Of a DNA stretch of 64,000 nucleotides, positions 7,425 through 15,513 are shown piece after piece (position 1 is the stretch's first letter; every line of letters begins with the position of its first letter). The stretch lies in the NCBI GenBank assembly GCA_038363005.1, contig JBBQBI010000020.1, positions 1-64,000 of the forward strand. The letters are read 5' to 3'. A program made the translations under genes and the position numbers. A model generated the notes under the pieces. It saw nothing but the letters and a program-made list of their open reading frames with translations. It was not told the origin of the DNA and did not search any database. The DNA is from JAKOWB01 sp038363005. GTDB lineage: Bacteria > Pseudomonadota > Alphaproteobacteria > Kiloniellales > JACOMY01.

Positions 7425-8258
7425 CTACTTCCGCCGGCGGCCGATGATGAACGACAGCGTCACCAGCAGGATCGAGACCAGCAGCAGCAGCGACGACATC
7501 GCGTTGATCTCGGGGCTGATGCCACGCCGCAGCGAGGTCCAGATGTAGATCGGCAAGGTCGACTGACCCGGGCCCGCCAGCAGCACCGTGATGGTGAAGT
7601 CGTCGAACGAGACGACGAAGGCCAGGGTGGCCCCTGCCGTGACCCCTGGCATCATCAGCGGCAAGGTAACACGCCGGAAGGTCTGCCACGGCGTAGCGTA
7701 AAGGTCGGCGGCCGCCTGTTCCAGTGTCTTGTCCATGTCCTCCAGCCGGGCGCGGATCGGCATGTAGGCGAAGGGAATGCAAAAGACCGTGTGGGCGATC
7801 ATCAGGTTGCCGATGCCGAAGTTGACGCCCAGGCCGTTGAACAGCAGCGCGAAGAAAATCAGCGTGGCGATGGCGGTGACGATCTCGGGCACCATCAGCG
7901 GCAGGTTGATCGTCATGTAGGTGGCGGTCTGGCCGCGCCAGGGCCGAGTGCGCGTGGTGGCCAGCGCCGCCATGGTGGCAACGATGGTGGCGACGATGGT
8001 GGCGACGCCGGCGATCTGGATCGAGTTCCATGCCGCCGCCTTGATCTCGTTGTTCTCGAAGACCTTGGCGTACCAGTCGGTGGTGAAGCCGGTCCACTGC
8101 GAGACCGAGCGCGAGTCGTTGAAGGAATAGGCGATCAGGATGAAGATCGGCGCATAGAGAAAGGCGATGCAGAAGAAGGCAAGCGTGGCGAAGCCGGGCT
8201 GGCGCCGCAGGTTGACCTTGCGACCGCGCGGCGTGGCGGTCAGGGCGGCGTCAGCCAT
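7425..8258 (-). CDS. potC: Polyamine ABC transporter permease (PotC/PotI-like)
   Basis: Permease of 277 residues with about six helices. The EAA-type coupling loop is readable as EQAAADLYATPWQTFRRVTLPLMMPG, the segment that contacts the ATPase. I chose the ATG at 8258 (MADAALTATP) rather than a start 33 nt upstream, because it overlaps the stop of the preceding permease in an ATGGCTGA arrangement typical of coupled genes. It forms the second half of the transmembrane channel with the product at 8251-9228. The name follows gene order and could equally be potI. Confidence 0.88.
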   Translation of the reverse strand: MADAALTATPRGRKVNLRRQPGFATLAFFCIAFLYAPIFILIAYSFNDSRSVSQWTGFTTDWYAKVFENNEIKAAAWNSIQIAGVATIVATIVATMAALATTRTRPWRGQTATYMTINLPLMVPEIVTAIATLIFFALLFNGLGVNFGIGNLMIAHTVFCIPFAYMPIRARLEDMDKTLEQAAADLYATPWQTFRRVTLPLMMPGVTAGATLAFVVSFDDFTITVLLAGPGQSTLPIYIWTSLRRGISPEINAMSSLLLLVSILLVTLSFIIGRRRK

Positions 8259-9228
8259 GGACCACACCCCCGCGCGAGGTGTTCCGCACATAGATCATCA
8301 GCGCGATCATCACCATCACCATCAGGATCAGCGCCGCGGCGCAGCCGAAGGGCCAATCGCGCGAAGAACCGAACTGCAGCGCGATCAGGTTGCCGATCAT
8401 CAGCTGCTTGCCGCCGCCCAGCAGTGTCGGTGTCACATAGGCGCCGATCGCCGGGATGAACACCAGGATCGAGCCGGCGACGATGCCGGGCTTGGTCAGC
8501 GGGATGATGATGCGGCGCAGTACCCGGCCGCGCGTGGCGTAGAGGTCGTAGCCGGCCTCGACATAGCGGAAGTCGAGCTTCTCCAGCGAGGCATAGAGCG
8601 GCAGCACCATGAAGGGCAGGAAGGCATAGAGCAGGCCGATGGCGATCGCCGTGTCGGTGAACATGATCTGCAGCGGGCTGGCGATCAGGCCGGCGTTCAT
8701 CAGCGCGTTGTTGATGATGCCGTCGTCGCGCAGGATGACGAACATCGCGTAGGTACGGATCAGCAGGTTGGTCCAGAACGGCAGGGTGATGACGAACACC
8801 CAGAAGGCGCGCTGCTGTGGCGGCCGTGTCGCCATGAAGTAGGCACAGGGATAGCCCAGGAACAGGCAGATCACCGTGGTGATGCCGGCCAGCATGATCG
8901 AGCGGCCGAAGATCTGCAGGTAAGAATAGGTGAAGATCAGGTGGGTGTCGTCGAACAGGTCCTTCTCGAACAGGAACTGCACATAGGCATCCGGGGTGAA
9001 GTTCCACTTCACGCCGCCGTAGGTGCCGGCCTCGAGGAAGGAATAGACCAGCACAATCAGCAGCGGACCGATGCCGAACAGAGCGATGATGATCATCGCC
9101 GGCGACACCAGGCCCCAGCGGCCGCGCTTCTCCCGTGCCTGCACCGCGCGATTGGCGGCGGCGACGCGGATCTCGGCGGCCTTGAGGTCCTGATCGGTGG
9201 TGGCGGGGTCGGCGGCGGCGACGGTCAT
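8251..9228 (-). CDS. potB: Polyamine ABC transporter permease (PotB/PotH-like)
   Basis: Permease of 325 residues. It has a hydrophilic N-terminus of about 40 residues, then six predicted helices, and the coupling loop VEAGYDLYATRGRVLRRIIIPLTKPGI. The start is the ATG at 9228 (MTVAAADPAT), preceded by TTGAGG at good spacing and just after the ATPase stop codon. The open frame extends further upstream, but that part is the antisense of the ATPase gene. With PotC it forms the membrane channel for polyamine import. Confidence 0.88.
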   Translation of the reverse strand: MTVAAADPATTDQDLKAAEIRVAAANRAVQAREKRGRWGLVSPAMIIIALFGIGPLLIVLVYSFLEAGTYGGVKWNFTPDAYVQFLFEKDLFDDTHLIFTYSYLQIFGRSIMLAGITTVICLFLGYPCAYFMATRPPQQRAFWVFVITLPFWTNLLIRTYAMFVILRDDGIINNALMNAGLIASPLQIMFTDTAIAIGLLYAFLPFMVLPLYASLEKLDFRYVEAGYDLYATRGRVLRRIIIPLTKPGIVAGSILVFIPAIGAYVTPTLLGGGKQLMIGNLIALQFGSSRDWPFGCAAALILMVMVMIALMIYVRNTSRGGVVHG

Positions 9229-9235
9229 GGCGACC

Positions 9236-10312
9236 TCAATCCAACAGCATGCGGGCGGCGCCCGGCGATACCTCGACGGAGACCGCGTCGCCGACCTGGA
9301 AGGCCGGACGCCCGTCGAGCGCATTCTGCAGCCTGACCGCCATGCGGCTGTCGTCCGGCAGGCGGATCTCGTAGCTGGTGTCGGTGCCGACATACATCGA
9401 CAGCTCGACCTGTGCGGTGCCGCCAGGCTTGAGCTGGATCTTCTCCGGCCGCAGCGCCAGGGTTACGCTGTCACCGGTCGCGGGCTCGCCCACCGGCGCC
9501 ACCAGCATGCTGAGGCCCGAGGCCGCGCGGCAGGCGACCATGCCGTCGCCGCTGGTCTCCACCGCCGCGGTGATGAAGTTGGTGTCGCCGATGAAGTCGG
9601 CGACGAAGCGGTTGACCGGCTGCTCGTAGATCTCCAGCGGTCCGCCCAGCTGTTGCACCTTGCCATGGCTCATGACCGCGATGCGGTCGGACATGGTGAG
9701 CGCCTCTTCCTGGTCATGGGTGACGAAGATGAAGGTGATGCCGGTGCGCTTCTGCAGCGCCTTCAGCTCGGCCCGCATGCCCTGGCGCAGCTTGAGGTCG
9801 AGGGCGGAGAGCGGCTCGTCCAGCAGCAGCACCTTGGGATGGTTGGCCAGCGCACGGGCCAGGGCGACGCGCTGCTGCTGGCCGCCGGACAGCTGCGAGG
9901 ACTTGCGGGCCGCCAGCCCGGTCATCTGCACCAGGGCCAGCATCTCCTCGACCGTGCCGTCGATCTCCTTCCGCGGGCGACCGCGCATCTCCAGGCCGAA
10001 GGCGATGTTCTGCGCCACCGTCATGTGCGGAAACAGCGCGTAGCTCTGGAACACCGTGTTGACCGGCCGCTCGTTCGGCGGCAGGTGCACCACCGACTGG
10101 CCTTCCAACAGCACATTGCCCCGGGTCGGCAGCTCGAAGCCGGCGATCAGCCGCAGCAGCGTGGTCTTGCCGCAGCCGGACGGGCCCAGCAGCGTGAAGA
10201 ACTCGTTCTGGCGGATAGATAGGGAGACATTGTCCAGTGCGGTCACGCTGTCGGCGCCGTTGCCGAACTGCTTGGTCAGGCCGCGCACCTCGATCGCATC
10301 GCTGTCCGCCAA
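9236..10312 (-). CDS. potA: Polyamine ABC transporter ATP-binding protein (PotA/PotG-like)
   Basis: ATPase of 358 residues. Walker A is GPSGCGKT (43-50), the Q-loop is in FQSYALFPHMT, the signature is LSGGQQQR (141-148), Walker B is VLLLDEP (161-167), and the switch His is in FVTHDQEEALT. The C-terminal 120 residues form the TOBE-type regulatory domain typical of PotA, with LRPEKIQL. The only start before the conserved region is TTG at 10312, with GGGGAA upstream; no in-frame ATG is available. It is the promoter-proximal gene of the importer operon, so the rare start may limit ATPase synthesis. Confidence 0.9.
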   Translation of the reverse strand: MADSDAIEVRGLTKQFGNGADSVTALDNVSLSIRQNEFFTLLGPSGCGKTTLLRLIAGFELPTRGNVLLEGQSVVHLPPNERPVNTVFQSYALFPHMTVAQNIAFGLEMRGRPRKEIDGTVEEMLALVQMTGLAARKSSQLSGGQQQRVALARALANHPKVLLLDEPLSALDLKLRQGMRAELKALQKRTGITFIFVTHDQEEALTMSDRIAVMSHGKVQQLGGPLEIYEQPVNRFVADFIGDTNFITAAVETSGDGMVACRAASGLSMLVAPVGEPATGDSVTLALRPEKIQLKPGGTAQVELSMYVGTDTSYEIRLPDDSRMAVRLQNALDGRPAFQVGDAVSVEVSPGAARMLLD

Positions 10313-10474
10313 GATGATTCCCCTGCGCCGGTCATTGCTTTGTCTTCTTGGACGAAAGCCTAACGAGCCGACGCAGGCCTTTGCAACACTCCCTGTGCTG
10401 CACTGCGAATATCTTTATCGCGGCACGGGCAGGCGAACCCCTTGGCCGATTGGTCCCGAAAGCGGTGGTTCCCC

Positions 10475-10990
10475 CTACTTCGGGCAGGCCTCGTCGATCG
10501 CCTTCATCGCCGCGGTGAAGCCAGCGAGCGAGTAGCCGTCGCTGACCGGCGTGCCGTCCGGCATGGTGCCCTTGGCCACCAGCTTGGAGCCGTGCTTCAT
10601 CGCGTCGAGCAGCGCCAGCTCGTCCTTGGACTCGGAGAGATAGAAGTAGCCGCCGGCGTCGGTGCCCATCTTGTAGACGTTGCCGTCGATGTCGATGTCG
10701 GCCAGCACCTTGTCATCCAGCGGATAGCCGGTCTCGAACAGCAGGGCGAAGAAGATGTCCTTCTGCGGCCGGTGGGTGACGGTGACCCGCGTGGTGCCGG
10801 CCTTGCGGCTGGCCGGCTTGGCATCGAGCGCCGAGGGGCGGGTCTCCATGAAGCAAATGCTGCCGGCATCGCTGTCGATCTGGTGCGCGACCCAGTCCTT
10901 GAAGACGCCCAATTCCTTGGCGTCGGCCGGCGCGGCCAAGCCAGCCAGCAGGAGGAGGGCGGCGAGGGTCGGAAGCGGGCGGGACGGCAT
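10475..10990 (-). CDS. IalB-like (invasion-associated locus B family) secreted protein
   Basis: Protein of 171 residues with an N-terminal signal peptide (about residues 1-24, cleavage after ADA). The mature protein has FKDWVAHQ, a conserved Cys in SICFMETRP, a beta-rich middle and the closing SDGYSLAGFTAAMKAIDEAC. That layout, with one Cys near each end that probably form a disulfide, is typical of the IalB family found in many alphaproteobacteria. The family name comes from Bartonella red-cell invasion; in free-living species it is a periplasmic protein of unknown role. Confidence 0.75.
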   Translation of the reverse strand: MPSRPLPTLAALLLLAGLAAPADAKELGVFKDWVAHQIDSDAGSICFMETRPSALDAKPASRKAGTTRVTVTHRPQKDIFFALLFETGYPLDDKVLADIDIDGNVYKMGTDAGGYFYLSESKDELALLDAMKHGSKLVAKGTMPDGTPVSDGYSLAGFTAAMKAIDEACPK

Positions 10991-11141
10991 GAGCGGGGCG
11001 TACCTCCAGCGTTATGGGTGTGGGACGACGGCGACCGGTGGTCCCGGAAGCAGCCTGCCCCCGCAGGCTGTCGCACAGAAGCTCTTGCTGTGCAATTGTG
11101 TCGAAGCGACGGCGCGGTTCCGCGGTGGCCGCGTCCGGCGG

Positions 11142-11171
11142 TGATCCACGGCCCCTTGGGGCCCGTAGAAA
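11142..11171 (+). promoter_or_regulatory. Candidate ECF-sigma autoregulatory promoter
   Basis: TGATCC (11142-11147) and TAGAAA (11166-11171) are 18 nt apart and lie about 170 bp upstream of the sigma factor start. TGATCC is the -35 element I recall for RpoE/ChrR-type (ECF11) promoters in Rhodobacter; the -10 match is looser. It would fit autoregulation of the sigma/anti-sigma pair. The leader would be about 165 nt. Confidence 0.4.
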
Positions 11172-11343
11172 GCCGACGATGGATAGCACCCCGTCCCTCG
11201 CGGCCCCTGCGGTCGCCCTGTCGCCGGCCCGCCGCTTCGACGGGATTGGCGGCAATGCGTGCCCACCCGGCAAGCGCCAGGCCGGGACCGCGCCGCGACC
11301 GGACGGGCGGCGTGAGGAGCGGCAGGAGGGAAGGACACCTCAG

Positions 11344-11928
11344 GTGAAGGCGGCGCTGGGCAGGCCCGGAGTTGGACCGGCAGGAGTTGGACCAGCAGGG
11401 CTCGAGGAGCTGATGGCGCGCATTGCCGGAGCCCGCGATCGCGCGGCCTTTGGCCTGCTGTTCGATCACTTCGCGCCGCGCCTCAAGGCCTTCCTGCTGC
11501 GCCAGGGCACCACGGCGTCGACCGCCGAGGAGCTGGTGCAGGAAGCGCTGCTGACGGTCTGGCGGCGGGCCGAGTCCTTCGATCCGGCGCAGGCCACGGT
11601 CAGCACCTGGATCTTCACCATCGCGCGCAACAAGCGGATCGACTGGCTGCGGCGCGAGCGGCGGCCGGAACTGGATCCCCACGATCCCATGCTGGTGCCG
11701 GAAACCACCAGCGCCGAGCACGCCCTGGGCGCCAGCGAGGAGGCCGCCCTGGTGCGCCAGGCGATGCTGTCCCTGCCGGTCGAGCAGGCCGAGATGATCC
11801 GCATGGCCTATTTCGAAGACAAGGTGCACACGACGATCGCGGCCGAGACCGGCCTGCCGCTGGGCACCGTGAAATCCCGCTTGCGCCTGGCGCTGCAACG
11901 CCTGGGCAAGCTGCTGCAGGAGGTTTGA
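11344..11928 (+). CDS. ECF RNA polymerase sigma factor (RpoE/ECF11-like)
   Basis: Sigma factor of 194 residues. Region 2 spans about 30-100: AAFGLLFDHFAPRLKAFLL, then AEELVQEALLTVWRRAESFD and STWIFTIARNKRIDWLRRE. Region 4 spans about 135-190: LPVEQAEMIRMAYFEDKVHTTIAAETGLPLGTVKSRLRLAL, with the HTH at its end. I chose the GTG at 11344 because AGGAGG and AAGGA sit 8-20 nt upstream and the length then matches RpoE proteins. An ATG at 11179 would add 55 low-complexity residues. The next gene encodes its ChrR-like anti-sigma factor, so the pair resembles the singlet-oxygen/peroxide-responsive RpoE-ChrR system. Confidence 0.88.
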   Translation: MKAALGRPGVGPAGVGPAGLEELMARIAGARDRAAFGLLFDHFAPRLKAFLLRQGTTASTAEELVQEALLTVWRRAESFDPAQATVSTWIFTIARNKRIDWLRRERRPELDPHDPMLVPETTSAEHALGASEEAALVRQAMLSLPVEQAEMIRMAYFEDKVHTTIAAETGLPLGTVKSRLRLALQRLGKLLQEV

Positions 11929-11935
11929 AACGGTA

Positions 11936-12589
11936 ATGGTATCCCTGGCACAGGCAACGCCGACCACCGGCGACGAGCTGCTGTTGGCCTATGCCACCGG
12001 CGCGCTGGCCGAGGCGCCCGCCCTGGTGGTGGCAACGCAGCTGACCCTGAATCCGCAGCGCCGACGGCAGCTGCGCGCCTTCGAAGCCGTCGGCGGCGAG
12101 CTGCTGGCGGAGATCGACCCGGTGGCCATGGCGGCGCCGGCCAAGGCGGCGCTGCTGGCCCGGCTGGACGAGCCGGCGGTCGACGCGCCGGCACCGACGC
12201 CACCGGCGACCGGCCTGCCGGCGCCGCTGGCCGCGCTGCTGCCCGGCGGCCTGGAGCAGCTGCCCTGGCGCCGGCGCCTGCGTGGCCTGAAGGACTGGGA
12301 CCTGCCGGCGCTGGCCGGCGGCAAGGCGCGCCTCATGTGGGTCGCCGGCAAGACCGCGATCCCGCGGCATACCCATGCCGGCATGGAGCTGACGCTGGTG
12401 CTGCGGGGCGCCTATCAGGACGGTGCGCAGACCTTCGCCGCCGGCGACCTGCAGCTGGCCGACGCGGCGGTCGACCACAGCCCCTTGGTCACCGCGCTGG
12501 AACCCTGCCTCTGCCTGGTGGTGACCGATGCGCCGGTCAGGCTCACCGGCCGCTTCGGGCGCCTGCTGAACCGCTTCGTGCGCTACTGA
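11936..12589 (+). CDS. chrR: ChrR-like cupin anti-sigma factor lacking the zinc ligands of its anti-sigma domain
   Basis: Protein of 217 residues with a ChrR architecture: an N-terminal anti-sigma domain (GDELLLAYATGALAEA...), a linker, and a C-terminal cupin. Rhodobacter ChrR binds zinc through H6, H31, C35 and C38 in the anti-sigma domain and H141, H143, E147 and H177 in the cupin. With a constant offset of four, the anti-sigma positions here are Thr10, Gln35, Asn39 and Arg42, so all four ligands are gone. The cupin ligands His145, His147, Glu151 and His181 are all kept. It should still bind the adjacent sigma factor, and the cupin would remain the sensor. The gene starts 7 nt after the sigma stop, with AGGAGG inside the sigma gene. 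Confidence 0.85.
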   Translation: MVSLAQATPTTGDELLLAYATGALAEAPALVVATQLTLNPQRRRQLRAFEAVGGELLAEIDPVAMAAPAKAALLARLDEPAVDAPAPTPPATGLPAPLAALLPGGLEQLPWRRRLRGLKDWDLPALAGGKARLMWVAGKTAIPRHTHAGMELTLVLRGAYQDGAQTFAAGDLQLADAAVDHSPLVTALEPCLCLVVTDAPVRLTGRFGRLLNRFVRY

Positions 12590-12688
12590 CCCGCGGGGGA
12601 CGGCGGCCGGCGCGCGCGGCAAGAGGGCTTTCCCTGGCGCCGCCCGCGTGGCAGAACGCCCCGGCACCCTATCGGCACGAGATATCCC

Positions 12689-13564
12689 TTGCCCTCCATT
12701 CCCCTGCTGCCGGGCCTCGCCGCCCAGGCCGGCGACTACGACGGCTTCATCCTCGACCTCTGGGGCGTCATCCATGACGGCCAGCGGGTCTTCCCGCATG
12801 CCATCGAGACGCTGCGGGCGCTGAAGGCCGCCGGCAAGCAGGCCGTGCTGCTGTCCAACGCACCGCGCCGCGAGACCGTGGTGGCGGCACGCAACCACGA
12901 GATCGGCCTGCCCGAGGGCCTGGTCGCCGGCATCGTCACCTCCGGCGAGGAAGCCTGGCGCCACATGCACGACCGGTCCGACGCCTTCCACCAGGGGCTG
13001 GGCAGGCGCTGCCTGCACCTGGGCGGGCCGCGCGACCGTTCGATGCGCGAGGGCCTGCCCTACGAATTCGTCGAGGACGCCGCGGTGGCCGACTGCATCC
13101 TCAACACCGGCTCGGCCGAGGAAGACGGCTCCATGGCAGCCACCGAGGCGGCGCTGGCGACAGCCGCCGCCCGCGACCTGCCGATGGTCTGCGCCAATCC
13201 TGACCGCGTGGTGATCAGCGGCGGGCGGCGCGAACCCTGCGCCGGCGCCATCGCCGACAGGTACGAGGCGCTGGGCGGCCGTGTCGCCTGGCACGGCAAG
13301 CCCTTCGCCGGGGTTTACCGTCGCGCCATGGAGCGCCTGGGCATCGACGACAAGCGCCGGGTGCTCTGCGTCGGCGACGGCATGGAAACCGACATGGTCG
13401 GCGCGCAGAATGCCGGGCTGGACGCACTTTTCATCCTGGGTGGCATCCATCAGGATGACTTCGGACGTAGTAACCAGGGCGGGGTCGATCCCGCCGCGCT
13501 GCAACGGGTCGCCGATCACTACAAGGTCCAGCCCGTCGCCGCGCTGTCGCGCTTCACCTGGTAG
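12689..13564 (+). CDS. HAD-superfamily subfamily IIA hydrolase (TIGR01459-type)
   Basis: Phosphatase-like protein of 291 residues. Motif I is DLWGVIHDG (23-31) with nucleophile Asp23; the Trp in place of the usual second Asp is a hallmark of this subfamily. Motif II is the LLSNAPRR stretch, and motifs III/IV are in WHGKPFAGVYRRA and CVGDGMETDMVGAQNAGLD. The cap is of the C2 (NagD-like) type. The substrate is unknown, probably a small phosphorylated metabolite. The start is TTG at 12689; no ATG or GTG is available upstream in frame. It lies just ahead of the cyclase gene with an 11-bp gap. Confidence 0.82.
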   Translation: MPSIPLLPGLAAQAGDYDGFILDLWGVIHDGQRVFPHAIETLRALKAAGKQAVLLSNAPRRETVVAARNHEIGLPEGLVAGIVTSGEEAWRHMHDRSDAFHQGLGRRCLHLGGPRDRSMREGLPYEFVEDAAVADCILNTGSAEEDGSMAATEAALATAAARDLPMVCANPDRVVISGGRREPCAGAIADRYEALGGRVAWHGKPFAGVYRRAMERLGIDDKRRVLCVGDGMETDMVGAQNAGLDALFILGGIHQDDFGRSNQGGVDPAALQRVADHYKVQPVAALSRFTW

Positions 13565-13575
13565 GAGCCCCCCGC

Positions 13576-15360
13576 ATGGGCGAGGCCGTCGCCCGCACCG
13601 TCAGCCGCCACCTGCGCGTTCCGCCGCAGGCGATCTGGCCGCTGCTGGCCGATACCGGCCGCTTCAACGAGGCCTTCGGCGTTCCCAAGCACCAGATCGT
13701 CGAGACGCCGCAGCCCGATGGCTCGATCGAGTTCCGCGGCAAGCTGCAGAAAGGTTGGCTGAAGCTCGAGTGGATCGAGGTGCCGGTCAACTGGGTGTCC
13801 GACCAGTGGTTCGAGCACCGCCGCAACTTCGTCAAGGGACCGCTGCGCAGCCTGACGGCCACGCTGAAGCTGACACCCGAAGGCGACGGCACCCTGGTGG
13901 ACTACAGCCTGGCAGTGGAGCCGCGCGGCCTGCTCGGCCGCCTGCTCGCCGGCCGCGTGGTCAAGTCCGGCCTGGTGAGCGCCGCCAAGGCCATCGCCAG
14001 CGCCGAGGCCAAGGCACTGGGCGAGCGCGCCACCGTCTTCGACTATCGCGCGCCGCCGCAGGACCCGGCGGTGCGCCAACGCGTCGGCCGCCTGGTCGAG
14101 CACATCGAGGCCAGCGGCCATGGCCACGGCCTGGCCGCGCGCCTGGCCGAGGAGATCGCCTCGGCACAGGAGGTCGACCTGGTGCGCCTGCGCCCTCTGG
14201 CACTGGCCAAGCGCTGGGGCGTGAAGGCACGCGAAGCCGTCGAGCTCTGCCTGCAGGGCACCCGCGATGGTCTGCTGACCCTGAAGTGGTCGCTGCTCTG
14301 CCCGCGCTGCCGCGTCGGCAAGGTCAGCGCGGCGGCGCTGGACGAGCTGCCGCAAGGCGCGCACTGCCCCTCCTGCAACATCGACTACGAGCGCGACTTC
14401 GCCCGCAACGTCGAGCTGGCCTTCGAGCCGGCAACGGCGATCCGGCCGATCACGCAGGGCGAGTACTGCCTGTTTGGGCCCATGTCGGTGGCGCATGTGA
14501 AGCTGATGCTGCGCCTGGCGCCGGGCGAAACGCGGCGGCTGCCCTGCCGCCTGGCGCCGGGGCCTTACCGCGCCCGCACGCTGGAACCCGGGCCGCAGGT
14601 CGACTTCGAGCTGGCGGACCGCCTGCCGCGCCTCGTCCTGACCGGCGCGGCGGTGGAGGCCGGGGCACCGGCGGAGGCGGGCGAGGCCTGGCTGGAGAAC
14701 CAGGGCCAGCAGGTCCGCACCTTGGTGATCGAGGAGCGCGCCTGGGTCGCCGACGCGCTGACCGCCGAGCGCGCCGCCACCTTCCAGGCCTTCCGCGACC
14801 TGTTCAGCGAGCAGGTGCTGCGGCCGGGCGACGAGGTGGCGGTGCAACACGTCACCCTGATGTTCACCGACCTGCGTGCCTCCACCGCGCTCTACGGTCG
14901 CATCGGCGATGCCCGCGCCTATACCCTGGTGCGCGACCACTTCGCCTTCCTGACCCGGCAGATCCGGGAAAACGACGGCGCCATCGTCAAGACCATCGGC
15001 GATGCCATCATGGCGGCCTTCTCGAATCCCGCCGACGGCGTGCGTGCGGCGCTGGCCATCCAGCGCGCCGTCGAGGGCTTCAACGCCGATCACGGCGAGC
15101 TGCTGGCGATCAAGCTGGGCCTGCACGGCGGCCCCTGCATCGCGGTGACCCTGAACCAGCGCCTGGACTACTTCGGCACCACGGCGAACCTGGCCGCCCG
15201 CCTGGGCGCCGAGAGCAATGGCGAGGACGTGGTGCTCTCCGCCGGCCTGGCCGCCGACCCCGAGGTACAGCGCGTCATCACCGGGATCTCTGCCACCAGC
15301 GAGGCGGCCAAACTCAAGGGCTTCGACGCGCCGGTGGCCTTTCTCAGGCTGGCGCCTTAG
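13576..15360 (+). CDS. START-like/DUF5939/class III adenylate-guanylate cyclase fusion
   Basis: Cytoplasmic protein of 594 residues in three parts. Residues 1-160 resemble a START/SRPBCC ligand-binding fold. The middle holds a zinc ribbon (Cys242, Cys245, Cys264, Cys267) within a DUF5939-like region. Residues 425-594 form a class III cyclase. The catalytic set is complete: metal-binding Asp432 (MFTDLRAST) and Asp476 (KTIGDAIM), base-selecting Lys472 and Asp531 (LDYFG), and transition-state Asn538 and Arg542. The Lys/Asp pair favours ATP, so cAMP is the likely product. No membrane segment is seen, so the input is probably a soluble hydrophobic ligand or metal. RBS AGGAG precedes the ATG. Confidence 0.88.
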   Translation: MGEAVARTVSRHLRVPPQAIWPLLADTGRFNEAFGVPKHQIVETPQPDGSIEFRGKLQKGWLKLEWIEVPVNWVSDQWFEHRRNFVKGPLRSLTATLKLTPEGDGTLVDYSLAVEPRGLLGRLLAGRVVKSGLVSAAKAIASAEAKALGERATVFDYRAPPQDPAVRQRVGRLVEHIEASGHGHGLAARLAEEIASAQEVDLVRLRPLALAKRWGVKAREAVELCLQGTRDGLLTLKWSLLCPRCRVGKVSAAALDELPQGAHCPSCNIDYERDFARNVELAFEPATAIRPITQGEYCLFGPMSVAHVKLMLRLAPGETRRLPCRLAPGPYRARTLEPGPQVDFELADRLPRLVLTGAAVEAGAPAEAGEAWLENQGQQVRTLVIEERAWVADALTAERAATFQAFRDLFSEQVLRPGDEVAVQHVTLMFTDLRASTALYGRIGDARAYTLVRDHFAFLTRQIRENDGAIVKTIGDAIMAAFSNPADGVRAALAIQRAVEGFNADHGELLAIKLGLHGGPCIAVTLNQRLDYFGTTANLAARLGAESNGEDVVLSAGLAADPEVQRVITGISATSEAAKLKGFDAPVAFLRLAP

Positions 15361-15371
15361 GGCGGAGCTTG

Positions 15372-15492
15372 TGGCACATCCTTCGAGACGCGGCTCCGCC
15401 GCTCCTCAGGATGAGGTCGGTGCGAAGGGAAACAGGCGCAGCGACCTCATCTTGAGGAGGGCGCGCAAGCGCCCGTCTCGAAGGATGTGCCA
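15372..15492. repeat. Long palindromic intergenic repeat (121 bp)
   Basis: TGGCACATCCTTCGAGACG at the left end is the reverse complement of CGTCTCGAAGGATGTGCCA at the right end. Nested CTCCTCAGGATGAGGTCG and CGACCTCATCTTGAGGAG pair as inner arms, each flanked by a small GC hairpin. The whole could fold as one cruciform. This resembles the dispersed CATCCTTCGAGACG repeats common in alphaproteobacteria. It separates the convergent cyclase and DUF4440 genes and may end both transcripts. Confidence 0.8.
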
Positions 15493-15513
15493 GGGGCGCC
15501 AACTCTCCCGCCC

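Noticed and set aside
11179..11343. ATG at 11179 as start of the ECF sigma factor
   Set aside because: It would add 55 low-complexity residues not seen in the family; the GTG at 11344 has a much better RBS at the right distance.
11615..13519. Minus-strand open frame of 634 codons
   Set aside because: It overlaps the sigma, ChrR-like and HAD genes on the opposite strand, all of which have strong family motifs; the frame itself shows none.
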